A stretch of 64,000 bases of DNA from Bin87 sp965204685 (GTDB taxonomy: Bacteria; Chloroflexota; Dehalococcoidia; Lucifugimonadales; UBA3495): the NCBI GenBank assembly GCA_965204685.1, contig OZ242004.1, forward strand, positions 1,054,001-1,118,000, in the 5' to 3' direction. Of the stretch, positions 40,554 to 48,611 are shown piece by piece. The notes beneath the pieces were generated by a model. The model had not been told where the DNA came from. It searched no databases and saw only the letters and a program-made list of their open reading frames with translations. How positions within the stretch are numbered: the first letter of the stretch is position 1; the number at the start of each line of letters is the position of its first letter. The translations under genes and the position numbers were made by a program.

Positions 40554-41335
40554 GGCAACGTGCTTCCCGAGGCCGGCGGTTCAATGCCGTGCTGGCGCAA
40601 AAGGTTTTCCATTTCCAGCCGCGCGGCGCGTTCCTGGTGTAAAGCCTCCTCAGCAGCGAAGCGGGCCCGCTCGGCGGCGAAACGCTCACGCTCCGACACT
40701 CGGTATTCTCGCTCCATTTCCTGCCGGTTGCGGATGAGATCCCCGGTAACCGGGTCACGGAAACGGAACCATTCCCGCCTGGCGCGGAGTTCCAGTTTCA
40801 GCAACTCGCTGTATCCAATGCATAGGCTGTTGTCCGGGGCAACCTCGACCGGGATTGACTGGTAACGTCCGTTCACCAGCCGGTTGCCCTGCAACAAAGG
40901 CGTCAGGTGGATGCCATACGGGTCGTATTGCCAGTATTCCAGCACGCCCCAACTTTCGTACAGGTCGCGCTTGAACGCCCGGTCTCTGCGGTGAGTGCTC
41001 GGCGACGTCACTTCCATTGCGAACGTCGGAACCTGATGCTCCACCCACAGAAAATAGGAGCGGCGCTGGTCGCTGCCCACCCCGGGTATGACGTACACGT
41101 CCGGGGACACGGAGACCGATGGGTTGCCGGGCTCGTAGTAGATGAACATCTGGCTGGCAACCAACGTTTCGGAGTCGTCCAGCCAAGTCTCCAGAGCGGA
41201 CTGCATGTAGGATTGGGGAACGAAATGTATCATTCCCTCTGGAGGCAGTACGTCGCAGGCCATGGGGTAATACACGCCGTCGCCGGGTTCGGGGGGCCGG
41301 GATTTTTCAGGCCGGGCGATTTGGGGCGCGGTCAT
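40550..41335 (-). CDS. Uma2-family (DUF820) putative endonuclease (1)
   Basis: The 261-residue product has the Uma2 PD-(D/E)XK pattern: SVSPDVYVIPG (Asp), then FAMEVTSPSTHRRDRAFKRDLYESWGVLEYWQYD (Glu, and later the YxxW region). A C-terminal coiled coil (QEMEREYRVSERERFAAERAR...) is added. The function of Uma2 proteins in the cell is poorly known. ATG 41335 gives the MTAPQIARP start; four bases overlap the next gene. Confidence 0.75.
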   Translation of the reverse strand: MTAPQIARPEKSRPPEPGDGVYYPMACDVLPPEGMIHFVPQSYMQSALETWLDDSETLVASQMFIYYEPGNPSVSVSPDVYVIPGVGSDQRRSYFLWVEHQVPTFAMEVTSPSTHRRDRAFKRDLYESWGVLEYWQYDPYGIHLTPLLQGNRLVNGRYQSIPVEVAPDNSLCIGYSELLKLELRARREWFRFRDPVTGDLIRNRQEMEREYRVSERERFAAERARFAAEEALHQERAARLEMENLLRQHGIEPPASGSTLP

Positions 41336-41384
41336 CGGATTACCCTCGTCACGGGATACAAAGACAAACAATAGTAATAGATGG

Positions 41385-41410
41385 CTAAGGGCGAAATCAT
41401 TCGCCCCTAG
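41385..41410. repeat. Dispersed palindrome, GGGGCGAAT family (copy 2)
   Basis: CTAAGGGCGAAAT is followed by CATTCGCCCCTAG, with two changes in the first arm. It lies between the divergently spaced Uma2 and metallo-hydrolase genes. Confidence 0.6.
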
Positions 41411-41428
41411 CCTGCCGTTATTGCGGTT

Positions 41429-42301
41429 CTAGAGCGGTTGCCAGACCCGTTTGCCGTCCACGCGGGCGATCTTGCCGATCTGCTTCCCCGGCGGGAAGTG
41501 ACCGGCGCAAATGGTCCAGTCCCCTTCCTCGGCGGCGTCCAGCAGGCGGGCGCGCGACGCGGCGGACTGCTCCTTGTCGGTGTCAACGCCGGCGCACCAG
41601 CTCGGCTCGGACACCTGGGCGATGGTGTGCAGCACGTCGCCCATCACGACGCCGCGCTGACCGTTGGAGTTGATGAGCACCACCTGGTGTCCCGGGGTAT
41701 GACCGGGCGCCGGGGCGATGGAGATCTCGTCGCTGATGGTGTGCTCGGGCTCCTCCAGGATCTGCTGGAGACGCAGCCGGCGCAGCGGCATCACCTGGCG
41801 GTCGATGTACGGATACATCTGCCGTCCCTGCTCCGAAGTGAAGTAGTCGTAGTCCGGCCGCGACATGACGTACCGAGCGCGGCGGAAGTTCGGCGCGGGC
41901 ATACCGCCGGAGTAGCGCAGGTTCCAGCCCACGTGGTCGCCGTGCAGGTGCGTGTGGATGATGTAGTTCACCGAGTCGCTGGGGCCGACGTTGGTGTTGT
42001 TCACGCCGACGTTGGACTCCAGGTGCGGCCGGAGCTCTTCGTACAGGTTCCCGGTGACGTTGCCCCGGTCGGGGTGCGGGCCGGGGCCCATGCCGGTGTC
42101 CACCAGGATGACGTGCTCCGAGGTATTCAGAAGGAACACGCCGTAGTAAAGCTGGAGCTGTCCGTTTTCCAGGGTGTCCTGGTAGTCAGCCCAGGCGGAA
42201 TCGGGGACGTCGGGGAACATCGCCGAGGGCTCGCGCGGCGGCGGGACCATGTCGATTACGGCGGTAACTTTTACGTTGCCGATGGTTGCTTGTTCTGCCA
42301 T
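41429..42301 (-). CDS. Metallo-beta-lactamase-fold hydrolase
   Basis: The 290-residue protein has the metal motif HTHLHGDH (residues about 116-123, the HxHxDH form), VDTGMGPGP near residue 68 and APGHTPGHQ and GDVLH later, giving two metal sites. Substrates of this fold range from lactones to thioesters. It lies just downstream of apt on the same strand with 42 bases between. Confidence 0.85.
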   Translation of the reverse strand: MAEQATIGNVKVTAVIDMVPPPREPSAMFPDVPDSAWADYQDTLENGQLQLYYGVFLLNTSEHVILVDTGMGPGPHPDRGNVTGNLYEELRPHLESNVGVNNTNVGPSDSVNYIIHTHLHGDHVGWNLRYSGGMPAPNFRRARYVMSRPDYDYFTSEQGRQMYPYIDRQVMPLRRLRLQQILEEPEHTISDEISIAPAPGHTPGHQVVLINSNGQRGVVMGDVLHTIAQVSEPSWCAGVDTDKEQSAASRARLLDAAEEGDWTICAGHFPPGKQIGKIARVDGKRVWQPL

Positions 42302-42343
42302 TGGGAAATTCCTCCTGAGTACGCAGCAAATGGCCCTTTCGGC

Positions 42344-42874
42344 CTATTCGTCGACTTCGAATGTGACCAGCGAGAAAAGGTCATAGTCGGCCAGAGCATC
42401 CCGGCCCCCCAGACCAATCAGTTCAATTACAACACCGATGCCGGCGGTGGTGCCGCCGGCTTTTTCGATCAGCTTCGCCGCGGCGATGAGGCTACCGCCC
42501 GTGGCAACCAGGTCATCGATGATCAGCACGCGGGCTCCCGGCCGCACATCCTCGGCGTGTACTTCCAACGCGGCCTGCCCGTATTCCAGGCTGTACTCGT
42601 AGGACAGGGTCGCACCGGGAAGCTTGCCCGCCTTGCGCAGCAGCACCAGCGGCAGTTCCATACGTGCAGCCATCGGAGCGGCGAAGATGAAACCGCGGGA
42701 ATCGATGGCGGCCAGGCAGTCAATGTCCCTTTGACTTGCCAGTTTCATCATCCGGTCGATGGTCTCGTTGAATGCGTCCGGCAATAGCAGCAGTGAAGTG
42801 ATGTCCTTGAACTGCACCCCGTGGATCGGGAAGTCGGGGACGTTCCGGATATGTTCGGCGAGATCTATAGACAT
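42344..42874 (-). CDS. apt: Adenine phosphoribosyltransferase
   Basis: The 176-residue enzyme salvages adenine using PRPP. FPIHGVQFKDITSLL, AIDSRGFIFAAPMAARM and the PRPP loop VLIIDDLVATGGSLIAA are all present. It would use the adenine released by MtnP, encoded in the SAM operon 8 kb away. Confidence 0.93.
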   Translation of the reverse strand: MSIDLAEHIRNVPDFPIHGVQFKDITSLLLLPDAFNETIDRMMKLASQRDIDCLAAIDSRGFIFAAPMAARMELPLVLLRKAGKLPGATLSYEYSLEYGQAALEVHAEDVRPGARVLIIDDLVATGGSLIAAAKLIEKAGGTTAGIGVVIELIGLGGRDALADYDLFSLVTFEVDE

Positions 42875-42977
42875 AGCGGTGACACCAGTGCTTGACGCTG
42901 CGATTGGAGGGTCCGCAGCGAGGCGGAAATTAGTCTATTAGCAGCGGATGGTACAGTCAACCGCCGCATTGGGCCGG

Positions 42978-43751
42978 CTAATCTTCAGGTTGGAGGCGAT
43001 CCAATTCCGCCTCCAATTCCTGTATGCGCGCCAGGGCGTCGTCCCGCTGGGTTATGGCGGTGTCCCGCTGGGTTATGGCAGTGTCCCGCTCTGACTCGGC
43101 CAAGTCTAACGCTGCCAGGGCTTCAATCAGGTCCGGCAGATATTCTCCGGTTGCCGGGTTCCAAAACCGCAGTTGTCCAGAACTCCAGTGCAGCTCAAGC
43201 TCCAACTCTTCGCTGTAGCCGCGAATGATGCCGTCGGCTCCCTCTTCAACCGGGATGGGCTCGTACCTGCCCTCTACCAAACGGTCGCCGGCCAGGGGCG
43301 CATCGTGGAAACGACCGCCGGTATAGTCAAACCGCCAGTATTCATTAACGTTGAAGCGGGCGTAGATTTCACGTTTGACGGTGTAATCACGTTCCCCGGT
43401 GCTTTCTGATGCCACCTCAAGCACAAACTCCGGCGGCTTGCCGACCTCGCTGATTACGTAGCCGTTGGCAACTTCCTCAATAATATCGGGGGAAATGGAC
43501 AAGCCGAAGGAAACGACGCAATCCGGCCGGGGTGAACGGCGCGCCTCCCGGGCCTCATAACAGAGGTAGCCTTCTCCTGACACCAGCACGTCGCGGCGGT
43601 GACGGTTGTGGCTGCGCAAAACCTGGTCGGCTTTGGCAATGTGTCGGCGCTGCTTCATGGCGTCGGGCCGCTTGGGCGGGTCGGGCAATGGGGTCAGGCC
43701 GGTTACCGGAGAGCCGGCGGTCGGGAAGCCGGGGATAGGTTTGGTGGTCAT
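42978..43751 (-). CDS. Uma2-family (DUF820) putative endonuclease (2), with heptad-repeat tail
   Basis: The 257-residue product has RPDCVVSFG (Asp), FVLEVASESTGERDYTVKREIYARFNVNEYWRFD (Glu and conserved Tyr/Trp) and a C-terminal coiled coil. Inside the coil the 21-base tandem repeat at 43041-43082 encodes a repeated heptad (DTAITQR). ATG 43751 gives MTTKPIPG; an upstream ATG at 43778 adds nine residues. Confidence 0.75.
   Translation of the reverse strand: MTTKPIPGFPTAGSPVTGLTPLPDPPKRPDAMKQRRHIAKADQVLRSHNRHRRDVLVSGEGYLCYEAREARRSPRPDCVVSFGLSISPDIIEEVANGYVISEVGKPPEFVLEVASESTGERDYTVKREIYARFNVNEYWRFDYTGGRFHDAPLAGDRLVEGRYEPIPVEEGADGIIRGYSEELELELHWSSGQLRFWNPATGEYLPDLIEALAALDLAESERDTAITQRDTAITQRDDALARIQELEAELDRLQPED
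43041..43090. repeat. 21-base tandem repeat (2.4 units)
   Basis: Units begin at 43041, 43062 and 43083; the third is partial. They differ at one base and encode a heptad in the coiled-coil tail of the Uma2 protein. Confidence 0.85.
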
Positions 43752-43816
43752 GGCGAACCTCGCAACGGAGCAGTTCACGCAATATTTGTGCTGCGAATTA
43801 TATCAGCGCCCAGCCG

Positions 43817-44221
43817 CTATTCCGAAACCACACTGGTCAGGTGTTGGACGCTGATCACCCTCCGACCTGCGCCCAAACGAATGGCCACCAAGTCGATGCG
43901 CCATTCGGGATCCGCATCGGCTTCCTCATGACGCGACAGAAAGTCCTGCGCCGCCAGGACCAGATGCCGGGCCTTGGCCTTGGTCAGCGACTCCTCAGGC
44001 AAGCCGTAGGCATCGCTCCGGCGAGTGCGCACCTCGACGAACACCCACTCCCGCCCATCGCGTGCTATCAGGTCGATCTCGCCCCACCGGCAGCGATAGT
44101 TGGTCGCAACGACGCGGTACCCCTTGGCCTCAAGGTGATGCCGCGCCAGCTCCTCGCCGATGGCGCCAATACGGTGCGAGGAGAGTGCGGAAGCCTCCCG
44201 GGGATCATCGGGCGTCTGCAT
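43817..44221 (-). CDS. YraN-family (UPF0102) endonuclease-like protein
   Basis: From ATG 44221 the 134-residue protein has RIGAIGEELARHHLEAKGY, then GEIDLIARDG (Glu48, Asp50) and FVEVRTR (Glu63), the PD-(D/E)XK core of UPF0102. The family is suspected to act on DNA with RNase HII, whose gene rnhB overlaps it by 17 bases here. Function not proven. Confidence 0.9.
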   Translation of the reverse strand: MQTPDDPREASALSSHRIGAIGEELARHHLEAKGYRVVATNYRCRWGEIDLIARDGREWVFVEVRTRRSDAYGLPEESLTKAKARHLVLAAQDFLSRHEEADADPEWRIDLVAIRLGAGRRVISVQHLTSVVSE

Positions 44222-44846
44222 CGGAGAGCAGCCACGCTTGCCGCAACGGGCTGAAGGAACGTCGGTGTATGGGGCTCGGCCCCAGCTCGGACAGACTGTG
44301 CAGGTGCGCGCGCGTGGCATAGCCCTTATGCCTGGCGAACCCGTAGCCCGGGTAGCAACCCTCCGCGCGAACCATCAACTCGTCGCGGGCCACCTTCGCC
44401 AGGATGCTGGCGGCCGCTATGGACAGCGACTTCGCATCCCCCTTGACCACGGTCTGATGCGGCAGCGGGCACTCCTTGATCGGCACCCAGTCCATCAGCA
44501 GGGCGTGGGGCGCCGGCCGCAGACGGTCCACCGCCGCCAGCATTGCCCTGATCACGGCGTGGCCGATGCCGATCCGGTCTATTATCTCGGGTGAGATCAG
44601 TTCCACCGCGCAGGCCCGGGAGTTCTCGCGTATCAATGCTGCGGCCTCCTCTCGTCGCTGCTCCGACAGCCGCTTGCTGTCGTCAATCGCCGCCAGCCAC
44701 GGCTCATCGCCCGTCAGGTCCGGAGGCAGGATTACGGCGGCGGCCGCCACCGGCCCGGCCAGCGGCCCGCGTCCGGCTTCATCCACGCCGGCGATCAGGT
44801 GATGGCCCTGGACACGGAAGTCCGCTTCCAGAGACAGGTCAGGCAT
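44205..44846 (-). CDS. rnhB: Ribonuclease HII
   Basis: The 213-residue enzyme cuts RNA in RNA/DNA hybrids and single ribonucleotides in DNA. The motif DEAGRGPLAGPV starts at Asp22-Glu23, with SKRLSEQRREEAA and KGDAKSLSIAAASILAKVARD following. Its start lies inside mnmA by eight bases. Confidence 0.95.
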   Translation of the reverse strand: MPDLSLEADFRVQGHHLIAGVDEAGRGPLAGPVAAAAVILPPDLTGDEPWLAAIDDSKRLSEQRREEAAALIRENSRACAVELISPEIIDRIGIGHAVIRAMLAAVDRLRPAPHALLMDWVPIKECPLPHQTVVKGDAKSLSIAAASILAKVARDELMVRAEGCYPGYGFARHKGYATRAHLHSLSELGPSPIHRRSFSPLRQAWLLSDADAR

Positions 44847-45981
44847 TGGCCAGCGCGGCGTCCGCGGGTTCGGTAGGCATCGCCGGCTCGTAGCCGGCGA
44901 TGGGGCCTCCCCCCAGGACGGTGTCGCCCTGGTAGAACACCGCCGCCTGTCCTGGTGTGATCGCCCGTTGCGGTTCCCGGAACCTAACCAGCACGCCGGT
45001 TCCGACGGCGGTGACCGTCGCCGGAGCCTCCGCGAACTTGTACCGTATCTTGACGGTCACCTCCACCGGCCTGACCGGAGCGACGCCGGACACCCAAGAC
45101 ACCGGATCGGCGTACAGCGTGTCCTGGTACAGGTCGGTTTCGGACCCGACCACCACCTGGCGCGTATCCGGTTCCAGGCGGATCACGAAACGCGGCGGCC
45201 CGCCGGAAAGCCCGAGCCCGCGCCGCTGGCCCACGGTGAAGTACTGGATGCCCTCATGCTGTCCCAGCACGTTGCCGGCGGCGTCCACAATTTCGCCGGG
45301 CCGTTCGTCGGTGCGCTCGCGCAGAAACTCCCGATAGTCGCCAGTGGGAATGAAGCAGATGTCCTGGCTGTCCGGCTTGTCCGCGTTGGGGAACCCAGCC
45401 TCCATTGCCAGCCGGCGTATCTCAGGCTTGGGGTAACGGCCCACCGGCATCAGCGTCGCCGCCAATTGCTCCTGCCGCATCCCGAAAAGCACGTATGACT
45501 GGTCCTTGTCGGCGTCAACCCCTCTCTTCAGCGCCCACCCGCCGGCTCCATCGGGGTCGATGCGGGCGTAGTGGCCGGTGGCGACGTGTGACGCCTGGAG
45601 CATCCGGGCGCGCTGCGCCAGGAAGCTGAACTTAATCTTGTCATTGCAGGCGATGCAGGGGTGCGGCGTCCGCCCGTTCTCGTACTCGCGGCGGAAATAG
45701 TCGATGACGAAGGCGCGGAACTCCCGCTGCACGTTCAGCACGTAGTGGGGCACCCCCAGGATGCGGCAGACGGCCCGCGCGTCCTCCACATCGTCCAGGG
45801 TGCAGCAGCCCCGGTAGTATTCGGGCAGGTCGGCCTGGTCGATGTCGTACAGTTTCATCGTGACGCCGATGACGTCGTAGCCCTGACGGTGCAACAGCAG
45901 CGCGGCCACGGAGGAGTCCACGCCGCCGCTCATGGCGACGACGACGCGGTTGGGAATGGTATGGCTGGAAAATGCGCTCAT
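44839..45981 (-). CDS. mnmA: tRNA-specific 2-thiouridylase MnmA
   Basis: The 380-residue enzyme adds sulfur to wobble U34. The ATP loop SGGVDSS is near residue 18, Cys-bearing CIACNDKIKF and the second catalytic Cys in SQDICFIP are present, and GHYARI is conserved. It heads the mnmA-rnhB-yraN run. Confidence 0.95.
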   Translation of the reverse strand: MSAFSSHTIPNRVVVAMSGGVDSSVAALLLHRQGYDVIGVTMKLYDIDQADLPEYYRGCCTLDDVEDARAVCRILGVPHYVLNVQREFRAFVIDYFRREYENGRTPHPCIACNDKIKFSFLAQRARMLQASHVATGHYARIDPDGAGGWALKRGVDADKDQSYVLFGMRQEQLAATLMPVGRYPKPEIRRLAMEAGFPNADKPDSQDICFIPTGDYREFLRERTDERPGEIVDAAGNVLGQHEGIQYFTVGQRRGLGLSGGPPRFVIRLEPDTRQVVVGSETDLYQDTLYADPVSWVSGVAPVRPVEVTVKIRYKFAEAPATVTAVGTGVLVRFREPQRAITPGQAAVFYQGDTVLGGGPIAGYEPAMPTEPADAALANA

Positions 45982-45984
45982 ACT

Positions 45985-46437
45985 TCAATTGTCACCGGAT
46001 GCAATCCAATCGTCAAACGACATCCCGTCCGTGTACTCGTCCGGGAGTTGCGCCCATAAGATACGGAGGAGCGTGTCGGCGTCGGCAAGCGAGTATTCGG
46101 TATCGGTTCGGTCCAAATGCGCCTCATAAAAATTTGCGTGCAACCGCTCAACTGAGCCCATCAAGCGCCGGACTGCTTCCCGGTCCGCTGATTCGTCGGC
46201 TACTTGACGGACAGCGGATAAGAGGTCTTCATGGCCGGAATGAACCCAACCACGATGGGTTGCCACGGCTTTTATTATCTGCGACACGGCGCCCCAGCCC
46301 TTTTCTCCAGCCTGGCAAAAATCTCCCTCGGCCAAGTACGTTGGCCATTTGGACCAATATTCCTTGCCCTTCGGGAGGTGCTTGCGAATGCGGGCATCCC
46401 GGCTGCTTGGCGTTTCGCGGCGGGTTCGGGGCGGCAT
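45985..46437 (-). CDS. PaREP1/HEPN-like helical protein (1)
   Basis: From ATG 46437 the 150-residue protein has YLAEGDFCQAGEKGWGAVSQIIKAVATHRGW followed by VHSGHEDLL and LHANFYEAHLD, the PaREP1-type helical signature that belongs to the HEPN group. No nucleotidyltransferase partner adjoins it. An extended -10 TGCTATAAT lies on its strand at 46484-46492, about 45 bases before the start. Its stop is three bases from mnmA. Confidence 0.65.
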   Translation of the reverse strand: MPPRTRRETPSSRDARIRKHLPKGKEYWSKWPTYLAEGDFCQAGEKGWGAVSQIIKAVATHRGWVHSGHEDLLSAVRQVADESADREAVRRLMGSVERLHANFYEAHLDRTDTEYSLADADTLLRILWAQLPDEYTDGMSFDDWIASGDN

Positions 46438-46483
46438 TGGCTTTCTCGGCAATCGCAGCGCGGTTGCGGGTACGGTATTGGGT

Positions 46484-46492
46484 ATTATAGCA
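46484..46492 (-). promoter_or_regulatory. Extended -10 promoter candidate for the PaREP1-like gene
   Basis: TGCTATAAT on the - strand, with no recognisable -35, as in extended -10 promoters. The same nine bases occur at 51144 and 60592 upstream of other genes. Confidence 0.5.
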
Positions 46493-46549
46493 TCGGCCCA
46501 ATTCAGCCAGCCGAACCTGACCCCGCATACCACCACGGAGGCAAATCCC

Positions 46550-47503
46550 ATGCCCGTTACCTTTGGATGCTCCCTGCCCAGCCGGGGCGCCATGGCCTCT
46601 CCCGAGAACCTGCGCAGCCTGGCCCAGCGCGCCGAGGACCTCTCCTTCGACCACGTCTGGGTCAGCGACCACATCATCATCCCCCACGAGGTCTCGTCCT
46701 TCTATCCCTACGCCGCCGACGGCGTGGCCCCATTCCAGCGGGACAACACCTACTTCGAGCCGCTGGCCGCGCTGAACTTCCTCGCCGGCTGCACCACCCG
46801 CGTCAAGCTGGGCACCCACGTGCTCATCCTCCCTTACCGCAATCCGGTGCTCACCGCCAAGATCCTGGCGACCTTGGACGTACTCAGCGGCGGCCGCCTG
46901 ATCCTGGGCGCCGGCGTGGGCTGGATGGAAGAGGAGTTCCAGGCCATGGGGCTGGACACCTACGCCCAGCGCGGCCAGGTCACCGACGAGTACATCCAGA
47001 TCTTCAAGGAACTCTGGACCTCCGACAACCCCGAGTTCCACGGCGAGCACTACGACATCAGCGGCGCTGGCTTCCTGCCCAAGCCCGTGCAGAAACCCCA
47101 TCCTCCCATCTGGATCGGCGGGCATACCAACCCGGCCATCCGCCGCGCCGCCACCCTGGGCGACGGCTGGATGCCCATCGGCCTGCGTCCACCAGCCATC
47201 CTCGAGCCCGAGGAGCTTGCCGAAAAGATCGCCCGCCTCCGCCGCGTCAGCGCCCGCGCCGGCCGCGCCGAGGACGCCGTGGACCTGGTGTTCAGCACCG
47301 ACTGTGTGTTCCACGACGCTCCGCAGTCCGAGCGCCGCATGGTGTCCGGCATCCCCGAGCAGATCGCCGCCGATCTCCGCCAATACCAGGACCTGGGCGT
47401 GCAGCACTTCATCTTCAGCTTCCCCGCCGACAGCGCCGCCCAGCAGCAGGAAGCCATGGAACGCTTCTCCCGCGAGGTGATGCCCCTGATCCCCAACGAC
47501 TAG
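46550..47503 (+). CDS. LLM-family F420/FMN-dependent oxidoreductase (1)
   Basis: The 317-residue TIM-barrel protein matches the F420-dependent luciferase-like group: FDHVWVSDHIIIP, LAGCTTRVKLGTHVLILPYRNPVLTAKILATLDVLSGGRLILGAGVGWMEEEF and PIWIGGHTNPAIRRAATLGDGWMP. ATG 46550 follows an SD GGAGG. The substrate is unknown; F420 use is inferred from similarity to this subgroup. Confidence 0.88.
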   Translation: MPVTFGCSLPSRGAMASPENLRSLAQRAEDLSFDHVWVSDHIIIPHEVSSFYPYAADGVAPFQRDNTYFEPLAALNFLAGCTTRVKLGTHVLILPYRNPVLTAKILATLDVLSGGRLILGAGVGWMEEEFQAMGLDTYAQRGQVTDEYIQIFKELWTSDNPEFHGEHYDISGAGFLPKPVQKPHPPIWIGGHTNPAIRRAATLGDGWMPIGLRPPAILEPEELAEKIARLRRVSARAGRAEDAVDLVFSTDCVFHDAPQSERRMVSGIPEQIAADLRQYQDLGVQHFIFSFPADSAAQQQEAMERFSREVMPLIPND

Positions 47504-47662
47504 GCCCGGCCGGTTTTGGACGACCACCAGCATTTGGTGGTCGCCCCGGACCATTCGGGCGCGCTTTCACCGTAACCGCCGGGCCTGCGTTTGTGGTTTA
47601 TGACTGCTACGGCGCAGGCGTTTCCGAACGGACGGACGCCAGCATCAGATGCCCCAGCTTCT

Positions 47663-48148
47663 TCACCGTTTCCGAAACAACACCAAGTAGGCCGCAAGAT
47701 CGCGGCGGTCCTGCATCGGTACCCTCACAAAAGTAGCCGTTGCCGCTTCAGCCCGGTTGATCAATCGATCAACCTCGCGGCGAGTGAACGCCTTCTGCGG
47801 ATCATAGTCCGCATCGAAGCGCTGCTCTTGGAGGTTCCCGAACGTGCTTGCGAAGGCACTGATAGCTGGGTGTATACCACTTTTCTTGCCGTACTCTTCC
47901 AACCGGTTTTTCATCGGCTTATGATCCGGTGCGCGGTAAGCATGGGACCAAGGCTCCGTACCTTGGATGGCCGGGGCAGCGCCGATTAGAGCATCTGCAT
48001 TGCTCCCGCAGACGGCGTGAAACATGGCGTAATAGGCGGTGCTGACCGCACGCCTGAGCCGAACCTGCCTCGGCCTGCCAGGCCCTGTGGGTCCATCATC
48101 AACTTCCGCGAGGATCCTGGCGGCGTCTATGAAATGTTGCCAATTCAA
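47663..48148 (-). CDS. HEPN-domain toxin-like protein
   Basis: The 161-residue helical protein has the HEPN motif region LRRAVSTAYYAMFHAVCGSNADALIG, then WSHAYRAPDHKPMK, where Arg and His are only three apart, shorter than the usual R-X4-6-H. TTG 48148 overlaps the stop of the upstream gene (TTGA), so it is chosen; an ATG at 48196 would overlap it by 52 bases. It probably forms a two-gene toxin/antitoxin-like unit with 48145. Confidence 0.6.
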   Translation of the reverse strand: MNWQHFIDAARILAEVDDGPTGPGRPRQVRLRRAVSTAYYAMFHAVCGSNADALIGAAPAIQGTEPWSHAYRAPDHKPMKNRLEEYGKKSGIHPAISAFASTFGNLQEQRFDADYDPQKAFTRREVDRLINRAEAATATFVRVPMQDRRDLAAYLVLFRKR

Positions 48149-48486
48149 TCTGATTCTTCGAGCCAGGGTGCCCCCAGGCTGTTGAGCCGGAGCCACTCTT
48201 GGTACTCGTCGTTAGCGATGTAGGATTCGACCGGAGTGTTGTGAAACCCATGAGCAGCGACAAGCTTGTCGCCCAGCTCTGCAGAGACTATGTTCAGCTT
48301 ATGGGGATCCAACAGGTCTTCGTCGCCGCGGAACACAACAACTATGGCGATGTTGTCTTCACCATCATGATCAACCCTGGGTGCTGCCGTAATCGGGCCG
48401 AACGCTATACGTCCTTCAAAAGTACGATCCAGCAACTCCCGCAGACTGTCCCTGGTGGATTGCAGCAAGTCCTCGGATATAGCCAT
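48145..48486 (-). CDS. Putative partner/antitoxin of the HEPN protein
   Basis: The 113-residue protein starts at ATG 48486 after an SD GGAGG. I do not recognise a named family. It has an amphipathic first helix, then GPITAAPRVDHDG, IAIVVVFRGDEDLLDPHKLNIV and an acidic end, a pattern often seen in small proteins beside HEPN genes. TGATATGAT on its strand at 48515-48523 is a possible extended -10. No nucleotidyltransferase catalytic motif is visible. Confidence 0.5.
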   Translation of the reverse strand: MAISEDLLQSTRDSLRELLDRTFEGRIAFGPITAAPRVDHDGEDNIAIVVVFRGDEDLLDPHKLNIVSAELGDKLVAAHGFHNTPVESYIANDEYQEWLRLNSLGAPWLEESD

Positions 48487-48611
48487 GACTTTCGACCTCC
48501 AGAGAGTTGCGTCAATCATATCAGATGCTAATCGCCTGTAGTGACCACGGCTGCTCGCACCACTCGCTATCGTATAATGCTGCCAAACCGAACCTCGGAG
48601 CCACACCAGCC

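Noticed and set aside
43041..43090. Possible CRISPR-like or satellite repeat
   Set aside because: It is a 21-base tandem repeat without spacers, encoding a heptad of a coiled coil.
47519..47543. CGACCACCA ... TGGTGGTCG hairpin after the LLM gene
   Set aside because: A good stem but no T tract on either strand, so not listed as a terminator.
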